The position numbers were made by a program, and so were the translations under genes. A model generated the notes under the pieces. It had not been told where the DNA came from and made no database searches. It saw only the letters and a list, made by a program, of their open reading frames with translations. This document shows, piece after piece, positions 31,796 to 43,324 of a stretch of DNA of 64,000 bases. This DNA comes from Siccibacter turicensis LMG 23730 (lineage in GTDB: Bacteria; Pseudomonadota; Gammaproteobacteria; Enterobacterales; Enterobacteriaceae): assembly GCF_000463155.2 (NCBI RefSeq), contig NZ_AWFZ01000042.1, forward strand, positions 361,557 to 425,556, in the 5' to 3' direction. How positions within the stretch are numbered: position 1 is the first letter of the stretch; each line of letters starts with the position of its first letter.

Positions 31796-31978
31796 TCAGA
31801 TTTCCCAGGGCGCTTTAACGGCGCCGGGCTGCTCGTTGCTGTCGCGCTGTTCCAGCGCCAGCAGTTCAGCCTTGAGGATCTCTAAATTATTGATGGCGGA
31901 GTGGTAGTCGCCCGCAACAAGAATATCGAGAACCGTATCGATACGCTGTGCCAGATTTTTGGTATCCACAGTAGGCAT
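31796..31978 (-). CDS. yciZ: YciZ small protein (UPF0509)
   Basis: A 60-residue soluble protein starting [20 protein letters not shown] and ending KAPWEI, matching E. coli YciZ (57 residues), with a 3-residue-longer linker before the C-terminus. The start at 31978 has GGGGAAAATC upstream; an in-frame ATG ten codons earlier is rejected by homology. Predicted all-helical; function unknown. Divergent from rpfF. Confidence 0.9.
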   Translation of the reverse strand: MPTVDTKNLAQRIDTVLDILVAGDYHSAINNLEILKAELLALEQRDSNEQPGAVKAPWEI

Positions 31979-32189
31979 GATTTTCCCCTTGTTGTTTACG
32001 ACCTTCATGATGCAAAAAACGGCGTCAAAAGAGAAGCAGTTAACGCTCGCCAGTGCGCTTATGCATCAAATGGTTAACGCAAAACGCGCATTCTGCAGCG
32101 CGATTGCGCGTCTACTTCTCCGGTATGGCAACCGTGCAGTAGGCTGATTCTGCGTGCAACACGCATTTTCACCTACAGAGGACACGACT

Positions 32190-33059
32190 ATGACCGTCTT
32201 AAATCAATCAACCTGCAAAATCTTTACCGATCCGGCGCGTTTTACCCAGCTGTCGGGGTTCTATGAGCCGGAGCGCCGCACCATCTGGATGATGCTCAGC
32301 GCCAGACCGCGCCCCTGTTTCGATCACGTGCTGATCGAGGAGATCATGAACTTCGGCTATCTGGTGCAGGAGTCGGCGTTCGAGGTCGATTTCTGGGTGA
32401 CCGGCTCGCTGGTGCCGGGGCTGTACAACACCGGTGGCGATCTCAGCTTCTTTGTTAACTGTATCCGCAGCGGCCGCCGTGAGGCGCTGCGCGCCTATGC
32501 CCGGGCCTGTGTCGACTGCGTTCACGCCGCGTCACGCGGGTTTGATACCGGCGCCATCAGCCTGGCGATGGTCGAGGGCAGCGCGTTAGGCGGCGGCTTC
32601 GAGGCGGCGCTGGCGCACCATTTTGTGCTGGCGCAGCGCGATGCGCGGATGGGCTTCCCGGAAATCGCGTTTAACCTGTTCCCCGGCATGGGCGGCTATT
32701 CACTGGTCGCACGACGGGCGGGGATGAAGTTAGCGGAGGCCCTGATCTACAAGGGTGAATCCCATACCGCGGAGTGGCATGAGCAGCATGGTCTGGTGGA
32801 TGTGCTGTTTGAACCGGGGCAGAGCTACGTGGCGACGCGTACCTTCATCGACACCCTCCAGCCGAAGCTGAACGGCGTGAAGGCGATGCTGCGCGCCCGC
32901 CAGCGGGTGATGCGCCTGCCGCGTGCCGAGCTGATGGAGATCACCGAAGACTGGGTGGAGGCCGCCTTCACGCTGCAGGAGAAGGACGTGGCCTATATGG
33001 AACGGCTGGTGCAGCTGCAAAACCGCCACACCGCCAGCGCGCTGCGTAAGGCTGGCTAA
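32190..33059 (+). CDS. rpfF: RpfF-type DSF synthase (crotonase fold)
   Basis: A 289-residue crotonase-family enzyme, the same length as Xanthomonas RpfF. RpfF makes cis-2-unsaturated fatty-acid signals (DSF/BDSF) from 3-hydroxyacyl-ACP by dehydration, and has thioesterase activity. The two catalytic glutamates are present with the family spacing of twenty: Glu138 in GGGFEAAL and Glu158 in [17 protein letters not shown]. The start at [10 protein letters not shown] has AGAGGAC upstream. K-12 lacks this gene at this place. Its stop overlaps that of rpfR/pdeR (convergent, four bases), matching the rpfF-rpfR pairing of Cronobacter and Burkholderia. Confidence 0.9.
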   Translation: MTVLNQSTCKIFTDPARFTQLSGFYEPERRTIWMMLSARPRPCFDHVLIEEIMNFGYLVQESAFEVDFWVTGSLVPGLYNTGGDLSFFVNCIRSGRREALRAYARACVDCVHAASRGFDTGAISLAMVEGSALGGGFEAALAHHFVLAQRDARMGFPEIAFNLFPGMGGYSLVARRAGMKLAEALIYKGESHTAEWHEQHGLVDVLFEPGQSYVATRTFIDTLQPKLNGVKAMLRARQRVMRLPRAELMEITEDWVEAAFTLQEKDVAYMERLVQLQNRHTASALRKAG

Positions 33060-35050
33060 CGCGGCATGCGGGCCTGATAACGTTTATACCATCGCTCGAA
33101 AGCGGCAGCGGGCATGGGCTTAGCAAACAGATAACCCTGCCGTTCATTGACGCCGTTCTTGGTCAGAAAGGCGTCTTCTTTTGCGCTCTCCACCCCTTCG
33201 GCAATCACCTGTAAGTTCAGGGCCTGCGCCACGGCGACGATGGCGCGCACCAGCGACTGCGACACCGACTGCTTATGGATATCGCGCACGAAGGCTTTGT
33301 CGAGCTTAATAGCATCGAGCGGAAAACGCGCCAGCTGCGATAACGACGAGTAGCCGGTACCGAAATCATCCAGGTGTACCTGGGCGCCCAGCGCGCTGAA
33401 CTGCTGGATCACGGACAGCGCCAGCTCCTCGTTTTCAATCAGGCAGCTTTCGGTCAGCTCGACGTCGATAGGGCAGTATTCAAAGTTAAGATCGCGCAAC
33501 GCCTGCCGGAGATCGCTGAAAATGGTCTGGTCCGCAAGCTGGCGTGCCGACACGTTCACCGCCACGCGCAGGTTAATTCCTTTGCTGCGCCACTTCGCCA
33601 CCTGCTGCATCACGTCGAGCATCACCCAGCGCCCGAGCGGCACAATCAGCCCGGACTCTTCCGCGTAGGAGATAAAATCGAGCGGCGGAATCAGCCCGCG
33701 CTCCGGTGACTGCCAGCGCACCAGCGCTTCAAGGCTGCGCACTTCACCCCGCCAGGTGATTTTCGGCTGGTAATGAATCACCAGCTGATCGTTCTCCAGC
33801 GCCTTGCGCAGGTTGGTATCCAGCCACAAATACTCAAACACCCGCTGGTTCATTTCCGGCGAGAAGACGCAGAACTTGCCGCGGCCGCCCTCTTTGGCGG
33901 TATACATCGCGGTGTCCGCGCTGCGGATCAGCGCCTCGCGATCGACGCCATGGTGGGGGGCCACGGAAATACCGAGCGAGCAGCCAGTGTACACCTCAAT
34001 CAGACCGATACGGAACGGCTGCCTGAGGCGCGTCAGGATGCGCGACGCCATGGCTTCCAGCGAGCCCTGAGAGGAGCGGGTGGCCAGCACGATAAACTCA
34101 TCCCCGCCGAGACGCGCCAGCACCTGACCCTCATCAAGGCAGCTGAGAATCGCCATGGATACCGCCTGTAACAGCTGATCGCCGAACATATGCCCGTAGG
34201 CGTCGTTCACTTTTTTGAAGTTGTCGAGATCGAGATAGACGATGCCGATCTGCTCCTCGTCACTGCGCGTGGTCAGGGCATCGCTGATAAGCTCGTAAAT
34301 CGCGTTGCGGTTGGGCAGACCGGTGATGGTGTCGGTGTTCGCCAGCACCCGTAAGCGCTCCTGGGCGCGCCGCTCCTCGGTGATGTCGGTGCCGGAGCAG
34401 ATAAGGTAGATTTCGTTTTTGCCGCTGCCGCTGTGGACAAACTTATTGCGAAACAGGAACAGGCGCTGTCCCTTGCGGGTTTTGATCCAGCGTTCGACTT
34501 CATAGGAGTTGCCGTCCCGGAAAAACCCGGAGATGTTACGCTTCGAGGCGCTGGCTTCCGTGCGGCTCATAAACAGCCGAAACACGTTCTGACCGATGAC
34601 CTCATGCTCCTTCATCCCGGTGTACTCTTCGCTAAGCCGGTTGAAACGCTGAATGTTGCCATGCCGATCAAGAATGACGATCACCGAATTGGCTTCGGAC
34701 ACCACCTGTTCGGCAAACGACAGTCCCTGCATCAGATCGCGCGCCACCGCGGGGGTGTCATGCCAGGCTGAGGCGGTACCGGCCCACTCGCCGCGCGAGA
34801 CTTTTCGACCCACCAGATGCACGGGCGTCTCTTCGCCAAACAGAGTGAGGGTAATGGAGACGCTGGAGGTAATGACCGTCATGTCGCGGATGCGCTCGGC
34901 CTGCTCGGGGGAGAGCGCCACCGCCTGACAGGCATCAGCCTCTTCCGAGGCCGCAAGCTGCAACGCGTTGCTGTCCGCGGGCAGACGCCAGAACGGGCTG
35001 TTCGTCCCGACGTAACGATAAAGCGGGTTTTGCTCCAGATAATCTTTCAT
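33056..35050 (-). CDS. pdeR: RpfR/PdeR, PAS-GGDEF-EAL cyclic-di-GMP enzyme and DSF receptor
   Basis: A 664-residue regulator, orthologous to E. coli PdeR (YciR, Gmr). N-terminal domain (1-105, corresponding to the RpfF-interacting domain of RpfR proteins), PAS domain (about 110-228), GGDEF domain with intact GGDEF at 315-319, and EAL domain with intact EAL at 441-443, plus DDFGTGYSS. In Cronobacter and Burkholderia RpfR the PAS domain binds cis-2 fatty acid and raises phosphodiesterase activity, lowering c-di-GMP. In E. coli PdeR controls curli through MlrA and DgcM. The rpfF gene beside it makes the RpfR role likely here. Confidence 0.93.
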   Translation of the reverse strand: MKDYLEQNPLYRYVGTNSPFWRLPADSNALQLAASEEADACQAVALSPEQAERIRDMTVITSSVSITLTLFGEETPVHLVGRKVSRGEWAGTASAWHDTPAVARDLMQGLSFAEQVVSEANSVIVILDRHGNIQRFNRLSEEYTGMKEHEVIGQNVFRLFMSRTEASASKRNISGFFRDGNSYEVERWIKTRKGQRLFLFRNKFVHSGSGKNEIYLICSGTDITEERRAQERLRVLANTDTITGLPNRNAIYELISDALTTRSDEEQIGIVYLDLDNFKKVNDAYGHMFGDQLLQAVSMAILSCLDEGQVLARLGGDEFIVLATRSSQGSLEAMASRILTRLRQPFRIGLIEVYTGCSLGISVAPHHGVDREALIRSADTAMYTAKEGGRGKFCVFSPEMNQRVFEYLWLDTNLRKALENDQLVIHYQPKITWRGEVRSLEALVRWQSPERGLIPPLDFISYAEESGLIVPLGRWVMLDVMQQVAKWRSKGINLRVAVNVSARQLADQTIFSDLRQALRDLNFEYCPIDVELTESCLIENEELALSVIQQFSALGAQVHLDDFGTGYSSLSQLARFPLDAIKLDKAFVRDIHKQSVSQSLVRAIVAVAQALNLQVIAEGVESAKEDAFLTKNGVNERQGYLFAKPMPAAAFERWYKRYQARMPR

Positions 35051-35265
35051 GCCATCTCCCGAAAAACACCACGCGCACGCTTCGTGTCGAACCGGTTTGA
35101 GGAGGGTAAAGCGTGAAGTTCCGCCGCGGGCCGGCTACCGCGAAAAGCGGTACGACAGGGCAGAAAACGCCGTATCCTCTGGAATAATAATGAATCGCCG
35201 CCGCTCACGTTATCGTAGCCAATAGTTTCAGTGTGGTAGGTTTTTTGAATTTTGTGAGACGAGGC

Positions 35266-35302
35266 AAAAAAAATGCAGCAGCTCAATGAAGAACTGCCGC
35301 AT
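35266..35302 (-). terminator. rnb terminator
   Basis: On the minus strand TGCGGCAG/CTGCTGCA (one G-U pair) is followed by eight T. It lies 40-80 bases past the rnb stop. Confidence 0.75.
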
Positions 35303-35343
35303 CAGATGGGGCAAAGCAGCTCCCTGATTAATCAGGGAAAAGC

Positions 35344-37278
35344 TCAGGCGACCGGACGGGCGATCACGCTGCGGGTCTCCATACGCACTTCGGCGATGGT
35401 CACCTGGATCACGTCCGTGACTTTATAAACGGTTTCGCCTTTGATCTGCACCGTGCCGTTTTCCTGGCTGCACACCATTTCATCGCGCACCGCGTGAATA
35501 AATGGCGCAGGGATAAAGGCAACCGCGCCGTTATCCACCAGGCGAACGCGCATCCCGCCGCGGCTGACATCAATAATCTCCGCGTTGAAGCGGGTATCGG
35601 TGCCGGCTTTATCGTTCAGGTAACGGGCATAGAGCCAGTCACCGACGTCGCGTTCCGCCATGCGGTTCAGGCGACGGCGCTCCGCCATCTGCACCGTGGT
35701 TTCGTCGGCCGGACGGTCGATGGTTTCACCTTTGATGATCGCTTTCAGCAGACGATGGTTGACCATGTCGCCGTATTTACGAATCGGTGATGTCCAGGTG
35801 GCGTAGGCTTCGAGACCAAGACCGAAGTGCGCGCCAGGCGTGGTGCTGATTTCAGCGAACGACTGGAAGCGGCGAATGCGGCTGTCGAGGAAACCGGTCG
35901 GCTGGGCATCCAGCTCACGACGCAGTTTGCAGAAGCCTTCGAGCGTCAGCACCTCTTCCGGATCGACGTGCAGATCGTGGGTTTTCAGCAGGGCGGCCAT
36001 CTGTTCGGTCCCGGCAGGGTCGAACCCGGCGTGGACGTTGTAGATCCCAAAGCCCAGCTTCTCGCGCAGCACGATAGCGGCGCAGATGTTTGCCGCGATC
36101 ATCGCTTCTTCCACGATGCGGTTACCGATACGACGCGGCTCGGCAACGATATCCAGCACTTCGCCTTTCTCACCGAGCACAAAACGGTAGTCAGGACGGT
36201 CTTTGAACACCAGCGCGTGGGTCTTACGCCACTCGCCGCGACGCAGACAGATGGTTTGCAGCAGACGGATCTGGTTGGCAATCGCATCGTTCTGCGGCTG
36301 CCAACTGCCGTTGTTCTCCAGCCAGTCGGACACGTCGTCATAGGCCAGCTTGGCCTGCGACTTAATCCAGGCGCTAAAGAAATGGATGTCGTCGCTGATG
36401 CTGCCGTCCTGATTGACGATCATGCGGCAGGCCAGCACCGGACGGGTTTCGTCAGGGCGTAGGGAGCACAGGTCATCAGAGAGTTCACGCGGCAGCATCG
36501 GGATGTTGAAGCCCGGCAGGTAGTTGGTGAACGCGCGTACTTTGGCGGCGTTATCCAGCGCGCTGCCTTCGCGAACCCAGGCTGTCGGGTCGGCGATGGC
36601 CACGGTGAGCTGCAGGCGATCGTCGCTCAGGGTTTCCACATACAGCGCATCGTCCATATCTTCGGTGCTGGCGCTGTCGATGGTGACGAACTCAAGCGCG
36701 GTGAGATCTTCACGCACCAGGCCTTCATCCTGCATCTCGGTGGCAACGCCGTTTGGCGCTTCGCGTTCCAGATTATGGCGCGCGAGGGTGACCCACCACG
36801 GCACAAAGTGGTCGTCGCTGTAGGTGATGAACTGGGTCAGTTCGGCGTAGAAACCGCGGTCGCCTTTCAGCGGATGACGGCGCATCTCGGCCACGGCCCA
36901 GTCGCCTTCTTTGAAGTCGTGCTCCACGCCGCGTTCAGCGCGGCAGGGGATGGCATCACGCAGCAGCGGATGGTCCGGCACGATAGAAAGACGATCGTCT
37001 TTTTTCTGTACCCGGCCAACAAAGCGGGTCAGGAAAGGTTCGATAAGCTCTTCCGGCTCGGCGGACTCCCGATCTTTATCGGTGTGGATCACGGCGGTAA
37101 TACGGTCGCCGTGCATCACTTTTTTCATTTGCGGCGGCGGAATGAAGTAGCTTTTTTGTCCGTCTACTTCCAGAAAGCCAAAGCCTTTTTCGGTGCCTTT
37201 CACCACGCCTTCAGCGCGCGGTGTTTGAGAATGCAGTTGCTGTTTTAGCTGCGCAAGCAGCGGGTTGTCCTGAAACAT
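35344..37278 (-). CDS. rnb: Exoribonuclease II
   Basis: A 644-residue RNase II, same length as in E. coli, degrading single-stranded RNA 3' to 5'. Two N-terminal cold-shock domains (to about residue 170), the RNB catalytic domain with metal Asp residues in [13 protein letters not shown], and a C-terminal S1 domain. The [19 protein letters not shown] block is the conserved RNB signature. Located between pdeR and yciW as in E. coli. Confidence 0.98.
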   Translation of the reverse strand: MFQDNPLLAQLKQQLHSQTPRAEGVVKGTEKGFGFLEVDGQKSYFIPPPQMKKVMHGDRITAVIHTDKDRESAEPEELIEPFLTRFVGRVQKKDDRLSIVPDHPLLRDAIPCRAERGVEHDFKEGDWAVAEMRRHPLKGDRGFYAELTQFITYSDDHFVPWWVTLARHNLEREAPNGVATEMQDEGLVREDLTALEFVTIDSASTEDMDDALYVETLSDDRLQLTVAIADPTAWVREGSALDNAAKVRAFTNYLPGFNIPMLPRELSDDLCSLRPDETRPVLACRMIVNQDGSISDDIHFFSAWIKSQAKLAYDDVSDWLENNGSWQPQNDAIANQIRLLQTICLRRGEWRKTHALVFKDRPDYRFVLGEKGEVLDIVAEPRRIGNRIVEEAMIAANICAAIVLREKLGFGIYNVHAGFDPAGTEQMAALLKTHDLHVDPEEVLTLEGFCKLRRELDAQPTGFLDSRIRRFQSFAEISTTPGAHFGLGLEAYATWTSPIRKYGDMVNHRLLKAIIKGETIDRPADETTVQMAERRRLNRMAERDVGDWLYARYLNDKAGTDTRFNAEIIDVSRGGMRVRLVDNGAVAFIPAPFIHAVRDEMVCSQENGTVQIKGETVYKVTDVIQVTIAEVRMETRSVIARPVA

Positions 37279-37351
37279 AGTGTTCTATTTTCGTGGCCAA
37301 AAGAGCGGCTGACAGTTTTACGCGATTACGCCGGTTGCAGCAAGCGCTGTT

Positions 37352-38524
37352 TCAGCCGGATGACGCTGCCGTCTGGCCTGAAGGCGCACTGCCGAGGCCG
37401 ATTTTCAGCCGATTGAGCCAGCCGCACAGGGCGGTCAGCCCGAGCAGCCGCAGCAGCACATCGCGCGGCACGTCCACGTCACTGACGGGCTGAAGATGGG
37501 CGGCGCTGAAGCGATCGGGACTGCGGGTCAGGGCCTGCGCCGCCTGGATCAGCGCGCGCTCCCGCGGGTGGTTATGGCTCCACGCCAGCAGCGCCCGCTC
37601 GCCGTTACGCACCGCGTCAGACAGCGCCGCATCGGAAATTGCGCGGGTCATGCGGGCAAAACAGTCGCTGCTGCCGTTGATGCGCGCGCTGATGAGCGCC
37701 ACCAGCGCCGCGTCCGGCCCCTGATAGAGCGCCTCCACCAGCGCGCTCAGCAGCGAGAGGGCCGCTTCATCACCTACCAGACCCTCGGCCAACGGCTGCA
37801 TCGCCTCGATGCGCTGCGCCTCGGTCAGCGCCTGGGTCTGTTCCGGGCGCAGATAGCCCGGCGCGGGCAGCGGGATATCCGGCTGCCACTGGGGCGCGGC
37901 GGCGGCGGCGAAGCGCTCCACCGGCGCATCCTGCTGAATATCAATCCCCGGCAGCCAGCGCGCCGGCTGGCCGTTGAGCGCCTGAAGTACGGCAATTACC
38001 CGCGCCTGAAAGCCGATAAAGCCGACAATCTGGTTAAAAGTCACGCGGTCAGCGTCGGTCAGGCCGACCTCGGCAAGCTGAATGCGCGCCCGGGCATCGA
38101 TAAGCGTTGGGGAGCTGGCGAGCTGGCGGGCGTACTGGGTGATCTGCGCCAGACGGCGATTGCTCTCCCGGGAGGAGTCCGGACCCGGCAGCGGCGCCAG
38201 GCGCGCGGCATAGTGGTTGCACAGGCGCTGCACCCCGGACACCTGCGCCACGGTAAGCGCGGTGCTAAGCCGGTCATAGGCCGTGAGCGTGGCCAGGCGA
38301 GAGGGCGTTACCGTATCAGGAAGCAGATGGTCACCTGCGTCACGGGCGACAGTGAGCCAGGCGTGATGGGCGTGAAGAACGTCGTCGGGTACCACGAGGT
38401 CGAGCAGAAAGCGGTCGTTAACGCGGGCGGCTTCCGGAACCAGCGGCTGCACATCCGCGTGACAGGTTCGTGCCTGGGTTTCATGGTACCAGTGGCTTTT
38501 GCCGGAGAAGCGGCGTTGTTCCAT
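37352..38524 (-). CDS. yciW: YciW, carboxymuconolactone-decarboxylase-like protein
   Basis: A 390-residue protein starting MEQRRFSGKSHWYHET in the place of E. coli yciW (375 residues), between rnb and fabI. It is Ala/Leu/Arg-rich and mainly helical, consistent with two CMD/AhpD-like domains; the characteristic CxxC of true AhpD is not evident, though a Cys in DCFARMTRA exists. E. coli yciW belongs to the CysB/Cbl sulfur regulon and is tied to cysteine/methionine metabolism. Enzymatic role unproven. Several bases of GC-rich codon use, much like neighbours. Confidence 0.85.
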   Translation of the reverse strand: MEQRRFSGKSHWYHETQARTCHADVQPLVPEAARVNDRFLLDLVVPDDVLHAHHAWLTVARDAGDHLLPDTVTPSRLATLTAYDRLSTALTVAQVSGVQRLCNHYAARLAPLPGPDSSRESNRRLAQITQYARQLASSPTLIDARARIQLAEVGLTDADRVTFNQIVGFIGFQARVIAVLQALNGQPARWLPGIDIQQDAPVERFAAAAAPQWQPDIPLPAPGYLRPEQTQALTEAQRIEAMQPLAEGLVGDEAALSLLSALVEALYQGPDAALVALISARINGSSDCFARMTRAISDAALSDAVRNGERALLAWSHNHPRERALIQAAQALTRSPDRFSAAHLQPVSDVDVPRDVLLRLLGLTALCGWLNRLKIGLGSAPSGQTAASSG

Positions 38525-38671
38525 GGTCTTTCCTTGGTCTGGTGAGCAATCCGTAGCAACACCGCGCTGTCACGGATCGTGTTGGCTTTATCCTGGCGTA
38601 AGGGGAAAGGGTGACAAAAGATTGTTCGGTGATAATAAATAGCGGAAAGGCATAACTGCGGAGCGGGAAAT

Positions 38672-38701
38672 AAAAAAGGCAGATAGTCTGCACTATCTGC
38701 C
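38672..38701 (-). terminator. fabI terminator
   Basis: Perfect 10-bp stem GGCAGATAGT/ACTATCTGCC with a 4-base loop and T6 on the minus strand. Strong intrinsic terminator 36 bases past the fabI stop. Confidence 0.9.
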
Positions 38702-38736
38702 TTGTCTGCGTTACCCCTCTGCGCGAGGGGCGACGA

Positions 38737-39525
38737 TTATTTCAGTTCCAGCTCGTTCATCGCGGCGATGCTGAAGCCGCCGTCAACGTGAACCACTTCA
38801 CCGGAGATACCGGCAGAGAGATCGGAGCACAGGAACGCCGCGGAGTTACCCACGTCTTCGATGGTGACGGTGCGGCGGATCGGGGTGACCGCTTCGCAGT
38901 GCGCCAGCATCTTACGGAAGTCTTTGATACCGGATGCCGCCAGGGTACGAATCGGACCCGCGGAGATGGCGTTCACGCGCACACCTTCCGGCCCCATGGC
39001 GTTCGCCATGTAACGCACGTTGGCTTCCAGAGACGCTTTCGCCAGACCCATCACGTTGTAGTTCGGGATGGCGCGCTCGGCACCCAGGTAGGAGAGGGTC
39101 AGCAGCGCAGAGTTCGGGTTCAGCATCGCGCGGCAGGCTTTCGCCATCGCCACGAAGCTGTAAGAGCTGATGTCGTGCGCAATTTTGAAGCCATCACGGG
39201 TTACGGCGTTAACGTAGTCGCCGTCCAGCTGGTCGCCCGGTGCGAAACCGATGGAGTGTACGAAGCCGTCGAATTTCGGCCATACTTTCTCAAGCTCGGT
39301 AAACAGGCCTTCGATGCTGGCATCTTCCGCAACGTCGCACGGCAGCACGATGCTGGAACCCAGTTGAGCGGCAAACTCTTCCACGCGGCCTTTCAGTTTG
39401 TCGTTCTGATAGGTGAACGCCAGTTCAGCCCCTTCACGCTGCATCGCCTGCGCGATACCGTAGGCGATGGAAAGTTTGCTGGCGACGCCGGTCACCAGAA
39501 TGCGCTTACCGGTAAGAAAACCCAT
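38737..39525 (-). CDS. fabI: Enoyl-ACP reductase (NADH)
   Basis: A 262-residue SDR-type enoyl reductase, last step of each fatty-acid elongation cycle. The active Tyr and Lys are in [10 protein letters not shown] (equivalent to Tyr156 and Lys163), and [10 protein letters not shown] carries the Gly (equivalent to Gly93) whose change gives triclosan resistance; it is wild type here. Start at [13 protein letters not shown]; an ATG six codons upstream is set aside on homology. Single gene. Confidence 0.98.
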   Translation of the reverse strand: MGFLTGKRILVTGVASKLSIAYGIAQAMQREGAELAFTYQNDKLKGRVEEFAAQLGSSIVLPCDVAEDASIEGLFTELEKVWPKFDGFVHSIGFAPGDQLDGDYVNAVTRDGFKIAHDISSYSFVAMAKACRAMLNPNSALLTLSYLGAERAIPNYNVMGLAKASLEANVRYMANAMGPEGVRVNAISAGPIRTLAASGIKDFRKMLAHCEAVTPIRRTVTIEDVGNSAAFLCSDLSAGISGEVVHVDGGFSIAAMNELELK

Positions 39526-39681
39526 AGCTTTGATCCTTATCATATTGTTATGGCGGCAGGTGAATAAGCCACACTGCCGTCGTTAAATCGCGGGGATTCT
39601 ACCACGTCTCTAAGAATCCGTTAATCCGACCACTCCACTTATCCTGCACGCGGCGGGTGACCGGCACTGTCATTATTAATA

Positions 39682-40488
39682 TTACCTGTCTTTTCGCCAG
39701 GCGTCGGCGGTTAACGCCTCACCAAAATGCCCGGCAATTAACCGTTTGGTTAAATCATGCAGCGGCGAGGCCAGCACGTCGGCGGTGCTGCCGCGCTCTA
39801 CCACTTCGCCGTGGTGCATCACCATCACCTGATCGCTGATGTGCTTCATCATTCCGATATGCTGGGTAACGTAGATGTACGAAATCCCCTGTTTTTCCTG
39901 CAGTTCCAGCATCAGATTGATCAGCTGGGAGCGCATCGACATATCGAGCGAGGCCAGCGCTTCGTCGGCAATAATCACCTTCGGGCGCAGGATCAGCGCG
40001 CGCGCCAGGCCCAGACGCTGCTTCTGGCCCGGCGCCATCATGTGCGGATAGTAGCTGGCGTAGTCCGGGAGCAGGCCGACCATGCGCAGCGTTTCGTTAA
40101 TCCGCTTGCGCCGCGACTCGGGGTCGAGATCGGTATTCAGGCGCAGCGGAAAATCAAGGATCTGCGACACGCGCTGACGCGGGTTGAGCGAGGTAGAAGG
40201 GTCCTGGAAAATCATGCGGATGCGCTGGCTGCGAAACGAATAGTCGCCGTAGTGCATCGGACAGTCATCAATCATCAGCTCGCCGGTGGTCGGCTCCACC
40301 ATGCCCGCCAGCATTTTGGCGAGCGTTGATTTACCCGACCCGTTTTCACCGATGATCGCCAGCGTCTGGCGCTCGCGCAGCGTAAAGCTGAGCGGTTTTA
40401 CCGCCTCCACGGTCTGACGATGGAACCAGCCGGTGCGGTAGCGGAAGGTTTTGCTTAAGTTACGAACCTGAAGCAGCGTCTCAACCAT
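39682..40488 (-). CDS. sapF: SapF peptide-transport ATPase
   Basis: A 268-residue ABC ATPase of the Opp/Dpp type. Walker A is GENGSGKSTLA and Walker B VIIADEALASLD; the signature loop reads APGQKQRLGLARAL, with Pro-Gly in place of the canonical Ser-Gly, as in other SapF proteins. Together with SapD it powers the SapBC permease, which takes in antimicrobial peptides and, in E. coli, is linked to putrescine export. Last sap gene; one base separates it from sapD. Confidence 0.96.
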   Translation of the reverse strand: MVETLLQVRNLSKTFRYRTGWFHRQTVEAVKPLSFTLRERQTLAIIGENGSGKSTLAKMLAGMVEPTTGELMIDDCPMHYGDYSFRSQRIRMIFQDPSTSLNPRQRVSQILDFPLRLNTDLDPESRRKRINETLRMVGLLPDYASYYPHMMAPGQKQRLGLARALILRPKVIIADEALASLDMSMRSQLINLMLELQEKQGISYIYVTQHIGMMKHISDQVMVMHHGEVVERGSTADVLASPLHDLTKRLIAGHFGEALTADAWRKDR

Positions 40489-40489
40489 C

Positions 40490-41482
40490 TCACTCTCTCT
40501 CCATGTTTAGCGGGAAGTGGCAGGCGAAAAGGTGATTTTTCGGCCCGTCAAGACGCGGGGTAATGATGCACTCGCGCTGCGCGTAGGGGCAGCGCGGGCC
40601 GAGGCGACAGCCAATCGGCAGCTGTTCGAGCAGCGGAATCGACCCCGGCAGGGTGTTGAGTCGGCTCTTGTGCGGCATCGCGCTGCCAAAGTCGGGAATA
40701 GCGCGGATCAGCGCCTGGGTGTACGGGTGGTGCGGGGTGGTGATCAGCTCTTCGCTCGGCGCGGTTTCCACCGTCTGGCCGCAGTACATCACGTTGATGC
40801 GATCCGCCCACTGGCTCAGCATCTGCAGGTCGTGACTGATGAGCAGAATAGTGGTGTTGTTGTTCTGGTTGAGCCGGGTCAGCAGGCGGAAAATCTGCGC
40901 CTGGGTGGTGGGCTCCATGGCGTTGGTCGGCTCATCGGCAATCAGCAGTCGCGGCTGGTTTGCCAGCGCAATGGCGATCATCACCTTCTGGCACTCGCCG
41001 TCGGTCAGCTCATAGGGGAAGCTGTGCATCGCATCTTTATGATCCTTGATGCCGACGCGGTGCAGCAGCTCAATGGCGCGCTGCTTGCGCCAGCCAAAAC
41101 GCTGCCACCAGCGGCCCTTGTAGGTCCAGCCGGGGATGTTCTGCATCAGCTGGCGGCCAATGCGCTCCGACGGATCGAGACAGGACTGCGGCTCCTGGAA
41201 AATCATCGACACGTTATGGCCCACCAGCTTGCGGCGCTCGCGTGCGCTCAGGCGCAGCAGGTCGATATCGTCGAAGCGCATACGGTCGGCGGTGATGCGC
41301 CAGTTGTCTTTGGTCACCCCGCAAATCGCTTTTGCGATGAGGCTCTTACCCGAGCCGGACTCACCCACCAGGCCGCGAATTTCGCCTTCGCTGAGGGTCA
41401 TGCTGACGCGGTCTACCGCTTTGACCCACGCGTCGCCGGTTTTCACTTCGATGGTCAGGTTGCGGATATCAAGTAACGGCAT
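40490..41482 (-). CDS. sapD: SapD peptide-transport ATPase
   Basis: A 330-residue ABC ATPase. Walker [12 protein letters not shown], Walker [14 protein letters not shown]; the signature loop is degenerate ([10 protein letters not shown]), as in E. coli SapD. The C-terminal Cys-rich tail [14 protein letters not shown] is the oligopeptide-type metal or cofactor motif. SapD also helps Trk potassium uptake in E. coli. The start MPLLDIRNL overlaps the sapC stop by one base; an in-frame ATG 150 bases upstream is inside sapC. Confidence 0.96.
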   Translation of the reverse strand: MPLLDIRNLTIEVKTGDAWVKAVDRVSMTLSEGEIRGLVGESGSGKSLIAKAICGVTKDNWRITADRMRFDDIDLLRLSARERRKLVGHNVSMIFQEPQSCLDPSERIGRQLMQNIPGWTYKGRWWQRFGWRKQRAIELLHRVGIKDHKDAMHSFPYELTDGECQKVMIAIALANQPRLLIADEPTNAMEPTTQAQIFRLLTRLNQNNNTTILLISHDLQMLSQWADRINVMYCGQTVETAPSEELITTPHHPYTQALIRAIPDFGSAMPHKSRLNTLPGSIPLLEQLPIGCRLGPRCPYAQRECIITPRLDGPKNHLFACHFPLNMERE

Positions 41483-42372
41483 TATTCCACCCCTGCATTG
41501 ATGGCGCGACGCATGCCGTCGCCCAGCAGATTGACCAGCAGCACGCTTATCATGATTGCCGCACCCGGCAGCATCACGGTCCAGGGCGCCACGTAGATAA
41601 GCTCCAGCGCGTCGCCGAGCATCGCGCCCCATTCCGGCGAGGGGAGCTGCGCCCCGAGATCGAGAAAGCCGAGGGCCGCGATATCAAGGATGGCCATCGA
41701 CAGCGCGCGGGTGATTTCGGTAACCAGTATCGACGCGGTATTGGGCAGCACCGCGAACCAGAGAATGTTAAGCGTGGTCGCGCCGTCAAGCCGCGCGGCC
41801 ACCACGTACTCTTTCTCCAGCTCGTCGTGCACCATGCTGTAGACCGAGCGCACAATGCGCGGCAGCAGCGCCAGCCACACCGCAAACATGGCGTGGGAGA
41901 GCTGCGGCCCGGCAAAGGCCACCACGATAATCGCCAGCAGCAGAGACGGAATCGAGAGCAGGGTATCCAGCACGTGGTTGAGCACCGCCGAGCGCAGGCC
42001 GTGGGTCGCCCCGGCAATCACGCCAAGGACCAGCCCGCAGACCGACGCCGCCAGCGTCACCACAAAGGCGCCGCCCACCGTCGGGGCCGCACCGCTGAGC
42101 AGCCGGCTTAACACGTCGCGCCCGAGGTCGTCGGTACCGAGGAAGAACGACACGTCGCCGTAGCGCGACCAGGAGGGCGGCATCAGCTGATAGCCGAGGA
42201 ACTGCTGGTCCAGCCCGTAGGGCGCAAACAGCGACCCGAAGATGCACACCAGCGCCAGCGCGCCGCAGCCGTAAAGGCCGATCATCGCGGTGGTATCGCC
42301 ATAAAATTTACGCCACACGGTGCGCAGCGCGCCAGGCGGGCGCTTTTCGCGATAAACGCTATCGTAAGGCAT
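41482..42372 (-). CDS. sapC: SapC permease
   Basis: A 296-residue inner-membrane permease, DppC/OppC type, with about six membrane segments. The EAA-type cytoplasmic loop that docks the ATPase is near [21 protein letters not shown]. Overlaps sapB by 14 bases upstream and sapD by one downstream. Confidence 0.96.
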   Translation of the reverse strand: MPYDSVYREKRPPGALRTVWRKFYGDTTAMIGLYGCGALALVCIFGSLFAPYGLDQQFLGYQLMPPSWSRYGDVSFFLGTDDLGRDVLSRLLSGAAPTVGGAFVVTLAASVCGLVLGVIAGATHGLRSAVLNHVLDTLLSIPSLLLAIIVVAFAGPQLSHAMFAVWLALLPRIVRSVYSMVHDELEKEYVVAARLDGATTLNILWFAVLPNTASILVTEITRALSMAILDIAALGFLDLGAQLPSPEWGAMLGDALELIYVAPWTVMLPGAAIMISVLLVNLLGDGMRRAINAGVE

Positions 42373-43324
42373 ACCATTCCTTATGCTTCAACGGGTTCGC
42401 CAGCGCACCCACCAGATCTGAAATCACGTTAACAATAATAACCAGCGCGCCAATCACCATCACCCCGGCAGAGATGGCAGCATAGTCTTGCTGACGGATG
42501 GCATTAATCAGCCAGCGCCCAAGCCCCGGCCAGCTGAAGACCATTTCGGTGATCATCGCCAGCGTCAGCATGGTGGAGAACTGTAGCCCGAGGCGCGGGA
42601 TCACCGGCGGCAGGGCGTTATGCAGCATGTGCCGACGCAGAATGGCGAAGCGCGACAGGCCCCGGGTCGCGGCGGCTTTGATGTAGTTCTGATCTACAAC
42701 ATCGATGGTGCTCAGACGCATCAGGCGGATCACCTCGGTGGTCGGCGCCACCGCCAGCGTCGCCACCGGCAGCGCCATGTGGCGCAGGGCGCTGACGATC
42801 ATCTCATCGCGCCACGGGGAGTCGGAGAGCCAGGCATCCACCAGCGCCAGCCCGGTGACGGTTTTCACCTCGTATAGCAGGTCGAAGCGCCCGGACACCG
42901 GCAGCCAGCCAAGGGTGAGCGAGAAAAACAGGGTCAGAAGCAGGGCGAGCCAGAACACCGGAATCGAGAATCCCATCAGCGCCAGCGCGCTGATAAAGCG
43001 ATCCTGCCACTTGTTGCGCATAATTCCGGCCATCATGCCGACCGGAATGCCAATCAGCAGCGCCAGCCCGAATGCCAGCACGCACAGCTCCATGGTGGCG
43101 GGGAACACCTCGGCAAGCTGCTGGGTAATGGGCTGTCCGTTGATGCTCGACACGCCAAAATCCCAGTGCAGCAGGCCATTGAACCAGAACACCCAGGCGT
43201 TCCACAGCGACGCCCCCTGCAGCGGGGCGTGCGGCGTGAAATAGCTCAGGCTGAAACCGACGATCGACAGCATGAACAGCGTGATCAGCAACAGCAGCAG
43301 ACGGCGTAGCGTAAAAATAATCAT
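42359..43324 (-). CDS. sapB: SapB permease
   Basis: A 321-residue permease, DppB/OppB type, with an N-terminal membrane helix ([19 protein letters not shown]) and five more. The ATPase-docking loop is around [21 protein letters not shown]. Its start overlaps the sapA stop by four bases (ATGA); it pairs with SapC to form the channel. Confidence 0.96.
   Translation of the reverse strand: MIIFTLRRLLLLLITLFMLSIVGFSLSYFTPHAPLQGASLWNAWVFWFNGLLHWDFGVSSINGQPITQQLAEVFPATMELCVLAFGLALLIGIPVGMMAGIMRNKWQDRFISALALMGFSIPVFWLALLLTLFFSLTLGWLPVSGRFDLLYEVKTVTGLALVDAWLSDSPWRDEMIVSALRHMALPVATLAVAPTTEVIRLMRLSTIDVVDQNYIKAAATRGLSRFAILRRHMLHNALPPVIPRLGLQFSTMLTLAMITEMVFSWPGLGRWLINAIRQQDYAAISAGVMVIGALVIIVNVISDLVGALANPLKHKEWYALR

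Noticed and set aside
36099-36341. Small frames inside rnb on both strands
   Set aside because: All lie within a continuous, well-conserved rnb coding sequence.
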